Counted from the stretch's first letter, positions 1 through 12,534 are shown. The stretch: 64,000 nucleotides of DNA from Crataegus laevigata (GCA_963580275.1 OY756947.1:1552501-1616500); one strand, 5' to 3'. Numbers and translations: made by a program. Notes: a model not told the origin generated them from the letters alone.

Positions 1-446
1 TGAATGTAGTATCAGAAATGAAGGTGTATAGACACATGCTGAAAAACAGTTGCATATTTCACCAAATGCACCAAGAAACAGTTCTCCGAAAAGACTACCT
101 CGTGAAAGCAAGCAACTAATACCTAAACCATACTGATGCAGGACATGACGGAGATGAGGAGAACTTAGGGAGTACTGAAGCACAATTAGCCACATTTTAC
201 AATAGCACGAAGAAAAAAAGTCTTCTAATGAATCCTATAACAGAAAATACTCTTTCAATATTCCCAGACTGATTCAGTCGATTTACCAATTCAGCCATGG
301 AGAGAAGCTATTTAAGCTATTTATGATTTATCTCAATTTTAGCATGGAAATTGAATTCAATAGCATAATCACCTTACAAACAAATTGTTCAGAAATTGAA
401 TTCAGAATTCAAACAATGATGTAATAAAAACAGGGGAATCACTCAC

Positions 447-682
447 CCATCTCCATCAAACCTGCAAAGATAGCAATAGAGAACATCAGCACAAAACCAG
501 ATGACTATTCTCTGAAACATTATTTCCAAAAACTAACAGAGACCCAAAATTGGGAGATGGAAAATAGACATACCAGTGATATCCAGCAACTGGTGCAAAC
601 TTTGGGTTGGGCCCCACCCTGACAAACTCTCCATTCAAGCACTCCTGCAATTCATATATGGCAGATAACATGACAATCGGCA

Positions 683-720
<38 letters not shown>

Positions 721-959
721 ACAGGAAGATGGCCGATGACAGGGAGGTTGGTGGTGGGAGGAGTTTCATCAACCACCGGAGCAAAGTTGCCGGCGAGGTA
801 GTGGTGAGGCTGAGAAGAGTCGTACATCCACTTCACAATCAGCTTCTCGATCAAGTCCACGACTTTTGAAGCATAACCCTTGTTGGGTTTTGGGTTGGGG
901 ATCACTATGCCGCTGCCCTTGAGCTGCTGCTTCTCGTCGCTAACTTCGACATCCGCCAT
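447..959 (-). CDS. CCD1: Carotenoid cleavage dioxygenase 1 (CCD1), N-terminal exons only
   Basis: Three minus-strand coding exons are visible: exon 1 at 959-723 (79 codons from the ATG), exon 2 at 644-574, and a 15-nt micro-exon at 461-447. All have GT/AG borders and consistent phases; the Trp codon after GYH is split between exons 2 and 3. The protein reads NPKPNKG, then KWMYDSSQPHHYLAGNFAPV, ECLNGEFVRVGPNPKFAPV and FDGDG, which is the conserved N-terminal part of plant CCD1. These soluble cytosolic non-heme Fe(II) enzymes cut carotenoids and apocarotenoids at 9,10(9',10') to give ionones and other C13 volatiles. No plastid transit peptide is seen, as expected for CCD1 rather than CCD4 or NCED. 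The iron-binding histidines lie in later exons beyond position 1. Positions 1-446 look like intron. A (GA)n tract fills much of intron 1. Identity rests on family recognition. Confidence 0.82.
687..718. repeat. (GA)n microsatellite in CCD1 intron 1
   Basis: About 16 GA dinucleotides start only a few bases inside the CCD1 intron 1 donor (GT at 722-721 on the minus strand). On the transcript this is a long CU tract directly after the 5' splice site. It is a likely length-variable marker. Confidence 0.9.
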
Positions 960-1559
960 TGCTGTCTCGTTACCGGTCCTTGGTCGGAGTCAGTATGTGT
1001 GGTGGAAACGGAAATGAAGCAAATTATGAAGTGGTAGGGGGTTTTTCATCGCATGTTGTTGTCATATTTTCGATTGGAGGAATTTTTGTTGGTAACGGCG
1101 GTGCCACGTTTAACGTTTTGTTTTGTCGTGGTATGTCGGAAAAAACAACAGCGCAGAGTCTGAGATAACTTAATAAAGATACCGCGTCCTCAAACTCTAA
1201 AGATCCTGCCGCTACAGGACACTACAATAGTTGCAGCTAATCGGATTCTCATAAAAAAAATATTATTAGACCGTATTACTAAGTGATATTAATTTTTTTA
1301 TTTATATATGAGAAATGCTAAGGTGATTTTTTCAAAAGTAGACTCTTTATGAACTCTCCGCTATCATATATTTTTAACACAATTTTTGTATTAACATTAT
1401 AAAGTATTGTAATAAAAACATAAACAGACAGACTCACTTTGAAAAATCTCCTTGGCATTTTTCTATATACGTGTATATATATTCTGTTGTGCCCAAAATT
1501 TATCAGCCCGCATTTAGACAAAAAAAAAAAAATCATCAGCCTAGAGTGTGCTCTAAAAT
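960..1559. other. CCD1 upstream region, no gene
   Basis: This is 5' leader and promoter DNA of the minus-strand CCD1 gene followed by AT-rich sequence. Short open frames here have no recognisable protein features. I could not fix a TATA box or transcription start. Confidence 0.5.
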
Positions 1560-1791
1560 GGAATTGGATCCTCTCCGGATCCCCTCTGTGGGGATCCTAG
1601 GGATCAAGGCCTTTAGGTCGTTCATTAAAAATCGTGTAGCTAAAATTAAATGATTTTTATATTTTTAAAAATAAAGTAGTTTCGTTTTACGTAAAAAACA
1701 TTTAATTGTAACCGCACGATTTTTTATGAACGGTCCACGGGACTTGATTCCTAGGATCCCCATGAAGGGGATCCAGAGAGGATCCAAGTCC
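1560..1791. mobile_element. 232-bp Mutator-type MITE
   Basis: The ends are inverted repeats: the left end starts GGAATTGGATCCTCTC and the right end, reversed, starts GGACTTGGATCCTCTC. Both continue into GGATCCCC-type motifs and a CCTAGG core. It is flanked by the 9-bp direct repeat CTCTAAAAT (1551-1559 and 1792-1800; the tenth base also matches). A 9-bp duplication is the Mutator/MULE signature. There is no coding capacity. A truncated relative lies near 24770. Confidence 0.8.
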
Positions 1792-1801
1792 CTCTAAAAT
1801 G

Positions 1802-3269
1802 AGTTATAAGGTAAGGGTTTATTGCTATTGTGAAGTCACGTACTAAAAGATAAAGATACGTAATGCATTACAAGTTATAGATTAAAAGGATATCACTCTT
1901 GGACAGGTTTCTGCGACACCAAAGAATTTAAGAAAAGCTCTGGAATTTGATTAATGATATGATAGGATTAATAAAATACAACACTAAATGTTGTTAATCC
2001 TAACAAATCCTAGCTCTAAACATGGAAGGAATTAAACAAATAACAAATTATAAAAAAAATAAAAAAAATCCTAAACATTAAAATGTCGTTTAATCTAAAC
2101 ACTGAAACTCGGACAAATTATGTATACAACAAGTCTTGTAGATCTTGTCGTTTTCTTCAAATTCATATGTAATTGTCCGAAAACTGACACGTCAAACAAA
2201 AGTTACATTAATCCAAACAACTTAAAAAGTACAAAACATCCACTTTCGGGATATGCTAGCAGCAAGTAATCTTTTAACTCTTGAATCACCACTTATCCAA
2301 TAAATTTTCTTGATTAAATGCCACTTCATTCTTTTAAATTTTCCGCACCTAAAATAACACCAATTCTGTCATTCGTCACTATGTGTCATTTTTTTGTCCA
2401 CATGTTTTTATTTTATTGACACAAAATCAAGTAACGGTGTACTTGTGTCATATAAGTTGTTTTTCCTTCGCTCAACAACTCAAAGTATCCCATGACTAAA
2501 CCCTCACACAACCCTGTTAACTTGAGAAAAAAAAGTTAAAACTTTAACGTAAAACATTAGGAAAACCCAACGTACGATCGAACCAATGCTACTCCAAACA
2601 TTCCCAAGTCGTCAGCCACCCCATCCCGCCGATAGCAAGCAATCTCCTTGTCGCCGGAAAAACCTCCTCTCTCTCTCATTCCTTTCATTCTTTTAGACCA
2701 AATTCAGATCTAAGAAACAACAAACTCACTTGCATCCACGGACGTCATTAATTATCAGATCAATATCTCGTTAGTATATAGTATTTTCAAGTTTGAGCTT
2801 GTCTTTGGTTCATCCAGGAAATTGTATCTTTAAGACTTTTCCATCGTTCGTTTATTGAATTCTTCCGTTTCTAACAAATAAATATTTGGAATATCTAAAT
2901 CTTGTCCACCCAAGAAGAACATGTTCTTCAGCCACTGTCGCAAAATGAAAGTTCTTCACATGAATCTTCATCTAATTCACAATATCAGCCAGCTGCTTGA
3001 TGGAAATATGAATTGAAAAGATCCAAACCAATGAAATTAATCTACTTAGGTATGCACGTGGCGAATTGCTTAGAGCTTCTCTCTTTAATCCACTGTGTTT
3101 TGGGTTCCAACCTCCCTCTTCTATTAATCTAAATTAGAATAGAATGTTGTTGTAATAAATATATACACACACACACATAGATATGCAGAAGAGAGAAAAT
3201 TATAAAACTATGACAAGGGTGTTATGATGATCATAAGAAAATGCCTTTACTATTATTAAGAAATGAGAG
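1802..3269. other. AT-rich intergenic DNA
   Basis: No gene, RNA or complete mobile element is recognised. A short (AC)n tract lies near 3166-3178 and a pyrimidine-rich patch near 2670. Confidence 0.5.
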
Positions 3270-3456
3270 TGTTAGGATGCCAAGTGGCATCACTTAGTTA
3301 GCCAGGTGTCAATTGTTGAGTTGGATCTCTTTAGCCTGTAACAGCTATATAAGCTGAGATATGTGCAGTTGCAAAGGGGAAATGAATATTTGATTGTATT
3401 AGTGTTCTTATTAGTATATCTTGCATTTGAGTAAAGGTTGAAGTGGGGTTCTATCA
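3270..3456. mobile_element. 187-bp solo LTR (TRIM/Copia-like)
   Basis: The segment begins TGTTAGGATG and ends TTCTATCA (TG...CA) and is flanked on both sides by the 5-bp direct repeat GAGAG (3265-3269 and 3457-3461), as left by LTR retrotransposon integrase. A TATATAAGC motif near 3345 fits an LTR promoter on the plus strand. No second LTR or internal region follows, so it is a solo LTR made by LTR-LTR recombination. The flank is GA-rich, so the 5-bp match alone is weaker than usual. Confidence 0.65.
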
Positions 3457-3821
3457 GAGAGAGAGTTCGAAACTAATACAATAATTTAGAAAGAAAAAGT
3501 AGAGACCTAACACCTCTTCTACTAGTATATTGGACCAAATACACATAAGCAAATACAGTTAAGTGACATAAGAGAACTTTGTGGCTTTTATGTGGATAAG
3601 AGACAAAGCCTTGTTGAAATGGCAAGTTACGCCATAATTCACCAATTTTTTTCACTACAAAACCAAACGACCCTCCCCATCCCTCTACTTGTACCCAAAC
3701 ACACCACGCTAATTATTAGGTGATGCCAATTACAAGTACTCATACTTGTTCTTCACCCCCATAACTCTTACTTGTACTTCATCCCCACAAACCTAAATAC
3801 ACGCAAATCCCACATTTCTTA

Positions 3822-4161
3822 GGGCTGGTTTGGTATTGCTGTGCTTTGAAAAAAAATTGATTTTGCTATGCTATGAGAATAAGCAGTTGTGAAATAAAGT
3901 AGCAGAGTGCTTGATAAACTTTTTTGTAAAAGTGCTTTTGAAAAAAAAAAGCAGTAATATAGTGTTTGGTAAAACTTTTATGTAAAACAAATGTGAAAAA
4001 AAGTTGGTTTTTCAAAGCTGGGTTTTGCAGCTTTGTGTTTTTGGCTTTTTTTTCACCAAAAACTGTGAAAAAAACTGAAGTTGAATGTTTACCAAATATA
4101 AAAAAGCTAGCTTTTTTTTATACCCACTTTTTCCAAAATCACCTTAGTATCAAAACAGGAC
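3822..4161. mobile_element. MITE-like element, probably hAT type
   Basis: The left end GGGCTGGTTTGGTATTGC and the reversed right end GTCCTGTTTTGATAC form imperfect inverted repeats around an A/T-tract-rich interior with several short internal inverted repeats built on AAAGCTG/CAGCTTT. No clear 8-bp target-site duplication was found, so the superfamily is tentative. Confidence 0.45.
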
Positions 4162-6012
4162 TTAGACTCTTACCACCACAACCCATGCATCTTACTTGCT
4201 CTCCTTTCCTATTTTCTTACCTAAACTCCTAATTAACCTAATTGCTTCCTAACTTCCCTAACTTTCTTTACTCTTTGCCTTTCCTCTCTCTTTGACATCA
4301 TGCTTATGCTTGAGTGCTTATGCCCATAATCATATTCATTGGGGTCTTGGACAACATAATGTATTAGTGAGGTTGGTGGAAATTAAAGTTCAAGAAATTA
4401 TCGAGGGGAAAATGACATGCTATTAACAACCTTCATATTCAATTTAGGATGCTTTTCTCATGGAGAGATTTTTCAGTGTACGTGAAATATGGACACTTAT
4501 ATCGTATATCATTATACAAGTGGAGAAACACTTGAAAAAAAAAATTCTTTAACTTGCATAATAACATATGACGTATTGTCCTGTGTTGCGGCACATTAAA
4601 AAAAATCTCCCCTCCTCATGAATTGTATGTGTCGGTAACATTTTCTAATAAATGAATTTCACTTGACTCATTTCTTTTGGTGACAATGTTCTTATATTTT
4701 AAAAGCCTTGTTGGATGGCAACTACCGCCATATTTCCACGATGGTCATGTATAAATGGTGCAACGTATCACCACAAATTAAAAATTATTTATACAATTCA
4801 AATGATTCAGACTTGAAAAAAATAATAACTGGTTAGAATTTGGAGTCAAATCCAGTTTCATTTGGAAAATGAGAGCTCCAATATAAATATAGGTTTTGGG
4901 GAAGAAAAGAAGAACAAGAAGATTGAGTGCGTTCTAAGATGGGTGGTATTATGACTGACGTTCAGGAAGTCTGAATGTGGAAGACTTCATTCGGTCCAAA
5001 TTGAGATTAATTAATTAATATGAGATGACTTTTATAATTTGATTAAATTATAGGACCAAGAGGAAACAGAAGAGGAGGAAGAAAAAAAAAACACCTGAGA
5101 GAGGATGGAAGGAACAGATCAAAGATTGAAGAAAGAAGGGATTTAATAATTTAATAGTGTCGAAATCTTAATTAGTGCGTAGCCTCCTTCCCTCCATTTG
5201 CTTCGGCCGTAATGGTGGTGATGAAGAGATTTGTGCACAATGTACAGGAAAATGGGGTTTGAAAACTTTTTCAAAGACTTGCCAAAGCTCTTAATTCAAA
5301 TGAATTTCGTAATTTCTTTGAATGCCAATGCTCTAATTTTGGCACTCAACGTGGGAACTGAATTAGATTTCCAAGTCAATATCATAATTCAGTTGCATGT
5401 CAAACGGGAGTTCCAAAAACAGGCATATATAGTAGTGGATAACCACCTGTTAGCATAATTCAACAGTGGGAAATGCCAGATTATACCTAACGCAGCTATC
5501 AACGGAAGATTACTGTAACTTCCCGTCGTTTACACGTTGCGGGACTTCGGTTTTTATCAAATTTTCCTTTCAATAATCATGATTTTTATTAATTTTATTA
5601 ATTAGTTACGATTTGTAATCAGTTATTTCTCTTCGGACCTCTATGTTGGACTTAGTTTGGAAAGCCGTATATTTTCCGCATTTGGTTGGAAGTTTACTGC
5701 TGGCTATCGATCGTGGTATTGGTGAAAAAGACATAGTGATACGTGACGTTAGAAAAGCACTCAAATTATAACATGTGCTAGTTTATGATTTACATTTAGA
5801 ATGTATGTCAAACTTTTAAATGGGTTCGAGTAATTTCTTATTTGGGTTTTCATTACCTAATCTTTAATTGGGGTATATTGTTTTTATGGAAACTTTTTAA
5901 TTGTAGGATTTATATTCCCATATATATATGCTCGTATTTAAGGAGATTTGTTCGGTGAATTAGGAACATCATCATGTAGTATTATGTTTTATTCAAATGG
6001 TAAATAAGGGGT
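4162..6012. other. Intergenic DNA without a supported gene
   Basis: AT-rich sequence. The longest open frame (5231-5458, plus) shows no domain, no codon-usage contrast and no splice context, so I do not call it a gene. Confidence 0.5.
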
Positions 6013-6335
6013 GTATTCAATTAGAATTCTAAGGGATTTTAATGAATTTATAAGTCTAAGGATTTCGATGGAGTTTAATTGATTTTTTTGAATGAATTCT
6101 CTCAAATTCTGAGGGGGAGAAGTGAGATTAGAGAATGTTTAAAAAACATTATGAAATCTCTCGAATTCCCTAACTTTTTAAAATCTTTAAAAATCAATTT
6201 CTAATTAAATACATCTAGAATATTATAAACTATTTTAAATCCTGATGGAATACACCTAGAATCACTTAAGATTCTGATTGAATACTCCTAAATTTATAAA
6301 AAAACTAAAATTCTCTCAAAATCCCAATTGAATAC
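6013..6335. mobile_element. MITE with GTATTCAATT inverted ends
   Basis: The left end GTATTCAATTAGAATTCTAA is mirrored by a right end which, reversed, reads GTATTCAATTGGGATTTTG. The interior repeats GATTxAATT-like motifs in both orientations. About 320 bp, non-coding. The target-site duplication is unclear, so the superfamily is open. It lies about 330 bp upstream of the polygalacturonase promoter. Confidence 0.6.
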
Positions 6336-6592
6336 AAAATACATAAAAATTTCTCGCGTGTTGGTAAACAAGCACCAGCTGTAACCAAACTAAACTCGGC
6401 CATTCCATTCATATTTCATCATATACATTTTCCTTCAGTGGATAGAAAACTAACCGTATGAAACCAGAGTCGGCTACCTGCCAACTAAATCCTTTCGTCT
6501 CAACCTCCTGCTGCTCAATCTCCATACCTCTCTGACTCGTGAAGATTCTCTCTAAGTCTTAGCAGTCATTGCTTCTAATTCTCAAAGTGCCC

Positions 6593-6595
<3 letters not shown>

Positions 6596-6639
<44 letters not shown>
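6596..6639. repeat. (CT)n tract in the polygalacturonase promoter
   Basis: About 22 CT dinucleotides end some 24 bp upstream of the TATA box of the polygalacturonase gene. CT-rich patches near the core promoter are common in plants; function here is inferred. Confidence 0.85.
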
Positions 6640-6643
<4 letters not shown>

Positions 6644-6662
6644 AAAGCTTTGACTACTCTTC

Positions 6663-6670
6663 TATAAATA
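6663..6670 (+). promoter_or_regulatory. Putative TATA box of the polygalacturonase gene
   Basis: TATAAATA lies 83 bp upstream of the first in-frame ATG (6746), directly after the CT tract. Transcription would start near 6695. Based on position and motif only. Confidence 0.6.
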
Positions 6671-6745
6671 TGCATTAGGCCTTCACGATCACATCCCACA
6701 TATATTTCATCCAAACGTCTGTCTTGATCGTCTGGAATTGTGGAC

Positions 6746-9700
6746 ATGCAATTGTGTCTCTGTCAAAAAGTGAAAGTTACAATGTTTTCACAAAGCCAGG
6801 TTCTCTCAGTACTTCTCATAATACTAGCCTCGTTTCCCTTCTCTTTTAGTAGTGACCCAGGGAACCCACTAGTTGTACTTGATCTTCATCGTCACCATCG
6901 AACAAGAATGCTTCAATCAAATTCAGCAAACAATGTTACTGTAAATGTGGATCGTTTTGGAGCAAAAGGAGATGGAGGGGATGATACCCAGGTAACACAG
7001 TTGGACGAGGAAAGCCGTAGTCGTAATACGCCTCGAGCTCTTCTCAAGAAGATTATTTCTTTCTTTTCTTCTTTTAATGTCGCTATTCGATCACATTGTT
7101 GATGATCTCTCCAATAACTAACATGTCTGAAAGTTTAATCATGAGTAGAATGAGGGTCGTTAACTGGTTGTGGTTTGATAATTATAATTATACGTGTTTT
7201 ATACAGGCATTTATGAACGCTTGGGAGAAGGCTTGTTCTTCTACAAGAGGTGTTGAGCTTGTGGTTCCTAAGAATAGGGTCTATCATCTGAAGCCAATGA
7301 ATTTCTCCGGCCCTTGCAAATCTCATGTCACGCTCAAGGTGAGTCACATATACCATATTAAACACACATATATAACATGCAAACTGTATATCCATCTACA
7401 ATCGACCTAATATATATATGTTTGGGTAGAATCATATAGTTGGATGGTGGGGGTGAATATAAAATACTAGCATAAAGAATATATATGTACTATACGTTTC
7501 GTAGGCCAAAACTTAGAGAGAGAAAAGAGAGACGGACGACAAGAGAGAGGAAGAAGGGTTAGAGGATTTTTGAGAGAGTTACTTGCTTCTAAAGTAATAT
7601 ATTACAGTATAAAAAATTGTGGTACGACATGGTGAAGCAGTACATACATACGTAACATTACTTGTATAGTTTACTATTTAGATGTTACAGAAGAAAAAAA
7701 AACTTATTTGCTCTTATTAATTGGATTCATTTTACTAGATCTATGGAACCATCAAAGCCTCTACCAAACGATCAGATTACACGGATAGACGGCATTGGAT
7801 TTTGTTTACAGATTTGACTAACTTTAGAGTTGAAGGTGGTGGCACCATCAATGGCAATGGAAGGAAATGGTGGCAAAACTCATGCAAAGTTAACGAATCC
7901 CTTGTAAGTTATACCATAAACTAATTCAATTACTTGTTGTGCATGACTTAGAAACCCTTTTGGTATCTATTTGCTCTTATTCAATTGTTGTTCATAATCA
8001 TTTTAGTTTTTATATTTTAAAAAATTGAAAATTTATTTGGTAACGATTTTTTATTTTAAAATTTTAAAAATTGAAAATTGAAAACAAAAATCAAGCCTAT
8101 AACCTAAAAAATAAATTCAATCATCTTTGAAAGTCCTCATTATAAATCATGATCCATAAATATCTTTTTTACAACAAATAATAAAATGTAAGATCTTTAA
8201 GTTATTGATGAATTGTTCAGAATCAATAAAAGTATTACGAATCGTCTAATTATTTGTTACCGTTGATGCTAAACGACATTTGTTTTCCTTAATTTTTTTA
8301 ATGAACTTGTAAAAAAAACTTTTAAGTTTTAAAGTTTTAACGATTTTTTAACTTTAAACTTTGAATACAATTTCTATATGCAAAGACTAACAATATTGTA
8401 TTTTCTTTTGTGGAACCTTCCATTATCTCGCAGCCTTGCACGCTCGCACCAACTGTAAGTTTTTGGGACTTATTTATTTCCAAGTACTAATGATTTTATC
8501 TAACAAAGATTATATTTTAAGAAGAGAAACACTCTTAGGGTGTTGAATTTTCGTTTTATTAATTAAATACTGAAGTCTGTTTCGTTGTCTTCTTTTTTCT
8601 TTTCCTTTCTTTTTCTTGTCTTCTTTTTTCTTTTCCTTTCTTTTTCTTGTTGATGAAAGGCCGTGACTTTCTTCGGGTGCAACACTTTGGAAGTAGACAA
8701 TGTGAGGTTCCGAAATGCCCAACAAATGCATCTATCTTTTCAGTCGTGTGTGAATGTAAAAGCTTCGAATCTCATAGTGACCGCGCCAGGCGATAGCCCA
8801 AACACTGATGGAATCCATGTCACAGCAACACAAAATATTCGGATAAGCAACTGTCTCATTAGAACAGGTATATGTAAACTCTCATTTTATTAGACTGTCA
8901 ATTTAACTAGTAAAGTGACCTCTTATTTGAATGTGTCTTCGAATTAGTAATCTAATCTAAGCATGAGCGGAGGCAATATATGCCTATTAAGGACAGTTGC
9001 CCCCACTCAACTCTTTTTACCATGAAAAACACTCTAACTAAATGTATAAATAACTCAGAAATGAAGTCTCAATCAAAACACTCAACTTAAAATACCCTCT
9101 CATGTTCTATACTTTTCTTACCCTCTCTCACCCTTTCCAGCCATATAATTTTTCCATTAGCTAATGGTTTACAATTTTACTGTTTTTAACACCAATTACC
9201 TAAAATCATGTTGTTGGACAATAAATTAATAGTATAGTATTAAAATATTAATTAAATTTCATCATTCCAAGCTGGTCCCACTAAAAAATGATTCTGACTC
9301 CGTCCATGCTGTCAATTTACACTATAAATGGTAAAGTAACCTCTCCGTTGAATATGTCTTCGAATTCGGTAGTCTAAATTAAGTCCAACATAAAAAATTA
9401 GTTAAGGATGTTCTAATAACGTAATATCTCGAACTGTTATAAAGCACCAATTATAAATTTTGAAAGAAATATTAATCCACCCAAACTAATATTACTTATG
9501 TTTTTTTTTATATGTTAATAATCAATTGAAGGTGATGACTGCATTTCGATAGTAAGTGGGTCAAAAAATGTTCGAGCTGATGGTATAACTTGTGGACCAG
9601 GTCATGGAATTAGGTAATATTCCATCAGATATATTAAACATGATATTAATTTTTCGATTATCTTGTACAAATTAATTTCATACTTATTCTGGCGATGCCA

Positions 9701-10572
9701 TATTGCAGCATTGGAAGCTTAGGAGCTGGAAATTCACAAGCAGAGGTTTCAGATGTGGTGGTTTCTGGAGCCAAAATTATTGGCACCACTAACGGATTAA
9801 GAATAAAGACTTGGCAGGTAAGACTTCATCTTCAACTATATATGTATAAGACTGGGAATGCATACACACATTACACATACAATGCAATCAGTTAACTTTT
9901 TGACACAGAAAAGGGTTTTAGTTTTATTTCATGTACATGTGTATAAATCAAATGACACTTATGGGTCAATTTTGTTTGATAAATAGGGCGGGTCTGGGTA
10001 CGCAACAAACATCAGATTCAGAAATGTTATGATGGCCAATGTGAGCAATCCAATTATCATAGACCAATACTATTGCGATCAGGATTCACCGTGCCAAGAA
10101 CAGGTAATGCACGGTCTACATTTACATTTTATCCACAACATTCCATTAAACTATCTAACAGTAAAAACATAATTTGTGAGTTATTATACGCCGGAAAAGT
10201 TTAGGTTAAAAGATCATCATTCACTCAAGACATGCATAAATATTACGACGAAATGCATATTTGAGAAATAAAAAATGACTTTTTCTAATTACTAATAACA
10301 ACGCATGTAGTAGTACACATTATAATAGCGATCATTTTGTGCAGGCTTCAGCTGTGAAAATAAGCAATGTGGTATATGAGAATGTGAAAGGCACAAGTGC
10401 TTCAGAAGTGGCAGTGAAATTTAACTGCAGCAAGCGTTTCAGATGTCAAGAAATTTTGTTAAAAGACGTAAACCTAAGACCTCTAGCCAATGGAATTGCC
10501 CAGGCTTCCTGTGAGCATGTCAATTTAACCCATAGAGGAACGGTTTCTCCAAAATGCTCTTCGTTAATTTAA
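6746..10572 (+). CDS. Polygalacturonase (GH28), nine exons, complete
   Basis: Exons: 6746-6991, 7207-7338, 7739-7903, 8434-8454, 8660-8867, 9532-9613, 9709-9817, 9987-10103 and 10345-10572, all GT-AG with consistent phases, giving 435 codons. A start at 6782 gives 423 residues and a more typical signal peptide (MFSQSQVLSVLLIILASFPF). All four GH28 landmarks are present: SPNTDG, GDDC, GPGHGIS and RIKT; the Asp residues of NTDG and GDD are the catalytic acids. The product should be a secreted pectin-hydrolysing enzyme acting on alpha-1,4-galacturonan in the cell wall. The N-terminal NVDRFGAKGDG block and the SP-plus-catalytic layout without a long prosequence resemble clades linked to abscission and dehiscence, but the clade is not proven. 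Endo versus exo mode cannot be decided here. Truncated 3' copies lie downstream at 14.3 and 20.1 kb. Confidence 0.9.
8589..8650 (+). repeat. 31-bp tandem duplication of the polypyrimidine tract before exon 5
   Basis: Two identical 31-bp copies of a TTCTTTTTTCTTTTCC-type tract (8589-8619, 8620-8650) end 9 bp before the exon 5 acceptor of the polygalacturonase gene. The duplication doubles the pyrimidine tract used for 3' splice-site recognition. Confidence 0.85.
8960..9310. mobile_element. Possible TIR element in polygalacturonase intron 5
   Basis: The ends AGCATGAGCGGAGGCA and, reversed, AGCATGGACGGAGTCA are imperfect inverted repeats. The flanks (about 8895-8958 and 9311-9385) are themselves a diverged direct duplication around TGTCTTCGAATT. 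So this is either an insertion with flank duplication or an internal segment between duplicated intron pieces. No clean target-site duplication. Confidence 0.35.
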
Positions 10573-10781
10573 TGAGTAAATTATAAAATTGGTTCATGAA
10601 CTTTCACCATTTATAGTTTAGACTTCGTCCTTAAGAGTGAAAAATTGGTCCTTCCATCCAAAATATGGTGAAATTCAGGAATTAATTTTATAATTTACAC
10701 TTAGTTTAATTGATGTTATGGGGAGGTGGGTATTTGTAAGTGTCTTTATTTGCACAGTTATTATAGTATGGCCAGAATTGA

Positions 10782-10787
10782 AATAAA
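10782..10787 (+). terminator. Putative polyadenylation signal of the polygalacturonase gene
   Basis: AATAAA lies 210 bp after the TAA stop at 10572. The same stretch is kept in the 14.3-kb copy with a changed hexamer context, which suggests it belongs to the original 3' UTR. Confidence 0.45.
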
Positions 10788-10799
10788 ATTATTGTAGGC

Positions 10800-12534
10800 T
10801 TACTTGTAAATAGTAATGAACAATAAAGCTATCCTATGCAAGGTGAGGATCCCCAACATTTTCTTGATCGTTATCAATAGACTAATACTAGAAATCTGTA
10901 CCCGCACGTTGCTAAGGGATTGAAAATTGTATGAAAGATTGTATTGCAAAGTTAATTTCATTTGTTTAACTTGCTCGAAGTAAAGGACATCAAAATTTGT
11001 ATCAAAAGGAAGGGAAATTCTTTTGTAAAACAACCCAGAAAAGATACCATCTTTAGAATCAATTCAAGTATATTAGCAATGCGTTTGTACTTAATAGAGG
11101 AAATCTTCTAACTTTATTCTTTGGCCTAAAGAGAATTTGTGGGAAACAACGCCATAAAAACCCTTTCTTTATTTTGTAAAAAAAGAGCACACTTTGAATC
11201 AAATGACATTTCAAATTCTAGTAAATGATAACCAAAACAATAGGAAGCAACTTCATCAAATTAACACGATGAATTCTGAAACAACGTTAATCAGTAAGCT
11301 AAACTCACATGTCAAAATTAAAATTATAAGAATAATTATATTGTCAAAATTCAGAGTTGCGCATACGATTGCACTTATTAAATGACAAACTAAGGAACTG
11401 CATTGTATAATAAGAAAGACAATTGAACTTGTGCAAATGTGAAAAAACTATATAGAAATTAGAGAGAATGACCTATTGGAAAATGGCAAAAAGAGTGATT
11501 ACAATAGATTATTAGCAACAAACCTATTGGAAAAAATTGCAAGTTACATAGAGAATTAACATGTAACCTTACAAAATCTAATAACAATTTCATTTGGTTG
11601 AAAGTATAAATATATAGTAAAAGGCACTAACATGAAGTGAGTCTTCCTTTCTTCTCTCTTCCATCTTCCGACTATCCTCATGTTCACTCCTGCGTCAAAA
11701 CAAACAAAATTCTTAACATAGAAATTCATCTCTTGAAAACCCAAAACTCTAATGTGGTTATTTATTCTACTATTATAATTTCCCTTCTTTGGAAATAATC
11801 AGAAGCAGAATCGGACAAAATTTTGTGGAAATTCATAGTTGTACTATGGAAGACGAACACGGGACAAATTGGGCAATAATAATCTATCAGACAAAATGTA
11901 CACAACAAAATCAAGATTCAATATGAAACAAAAGCAAACATACTTATTCATAATCATTGCCTTAACAAAAGAGAATGCCCCAGAAGTGAAACAGCTTTGT
12001 AGAAAAGCCTGGGGTGCACCTACAAATTAAATAAGGTATTCTAAATTAAAGATACAATAGACTATACAGAAACTGCTTTATTGATTAGCGAGGAAAAGAC
12101 TTGCTCGTTATAACAATCCAAACAATGAGAAAGAACAGAAATCGGGAGTTCTATAGATATTAAGAATTTAAATTTTAATAGCATGGTCAATGAGTTTATT
12201 GCTAATTTATAAATTATCAAACTCTGTAATACAATGGATACCTAGAAAACTAAGAGCAAGACCAATGCAAGATCCAGCTACTCCAGCATTAATGACTGCA
12301 GAGGAAGAAAGAGTGAACACGATATAATGAATGAATAACATAAAAGTACTATTTATGCATTCAAGTTCCCATACCATCATCCTTCCCTCGTAGCCTCTTC
12401 AACATGCAAACAACCAAACTGTGCACTCCGGACAAAATTGCAAATGTCTAAAAGGGGAAAATATAAAAAGAAACCTTAATAACTGAATTCAAAGAAACAT
12501 TCTGACATTGTAAATAGCATTTCACAAAAAAAGG
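10800..12534. other. Intergenic DNA, no gene recognised
   Basis: AT-rich DNA. Short open frames on both strands show no domain or splice support. Confidence 0.5.
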
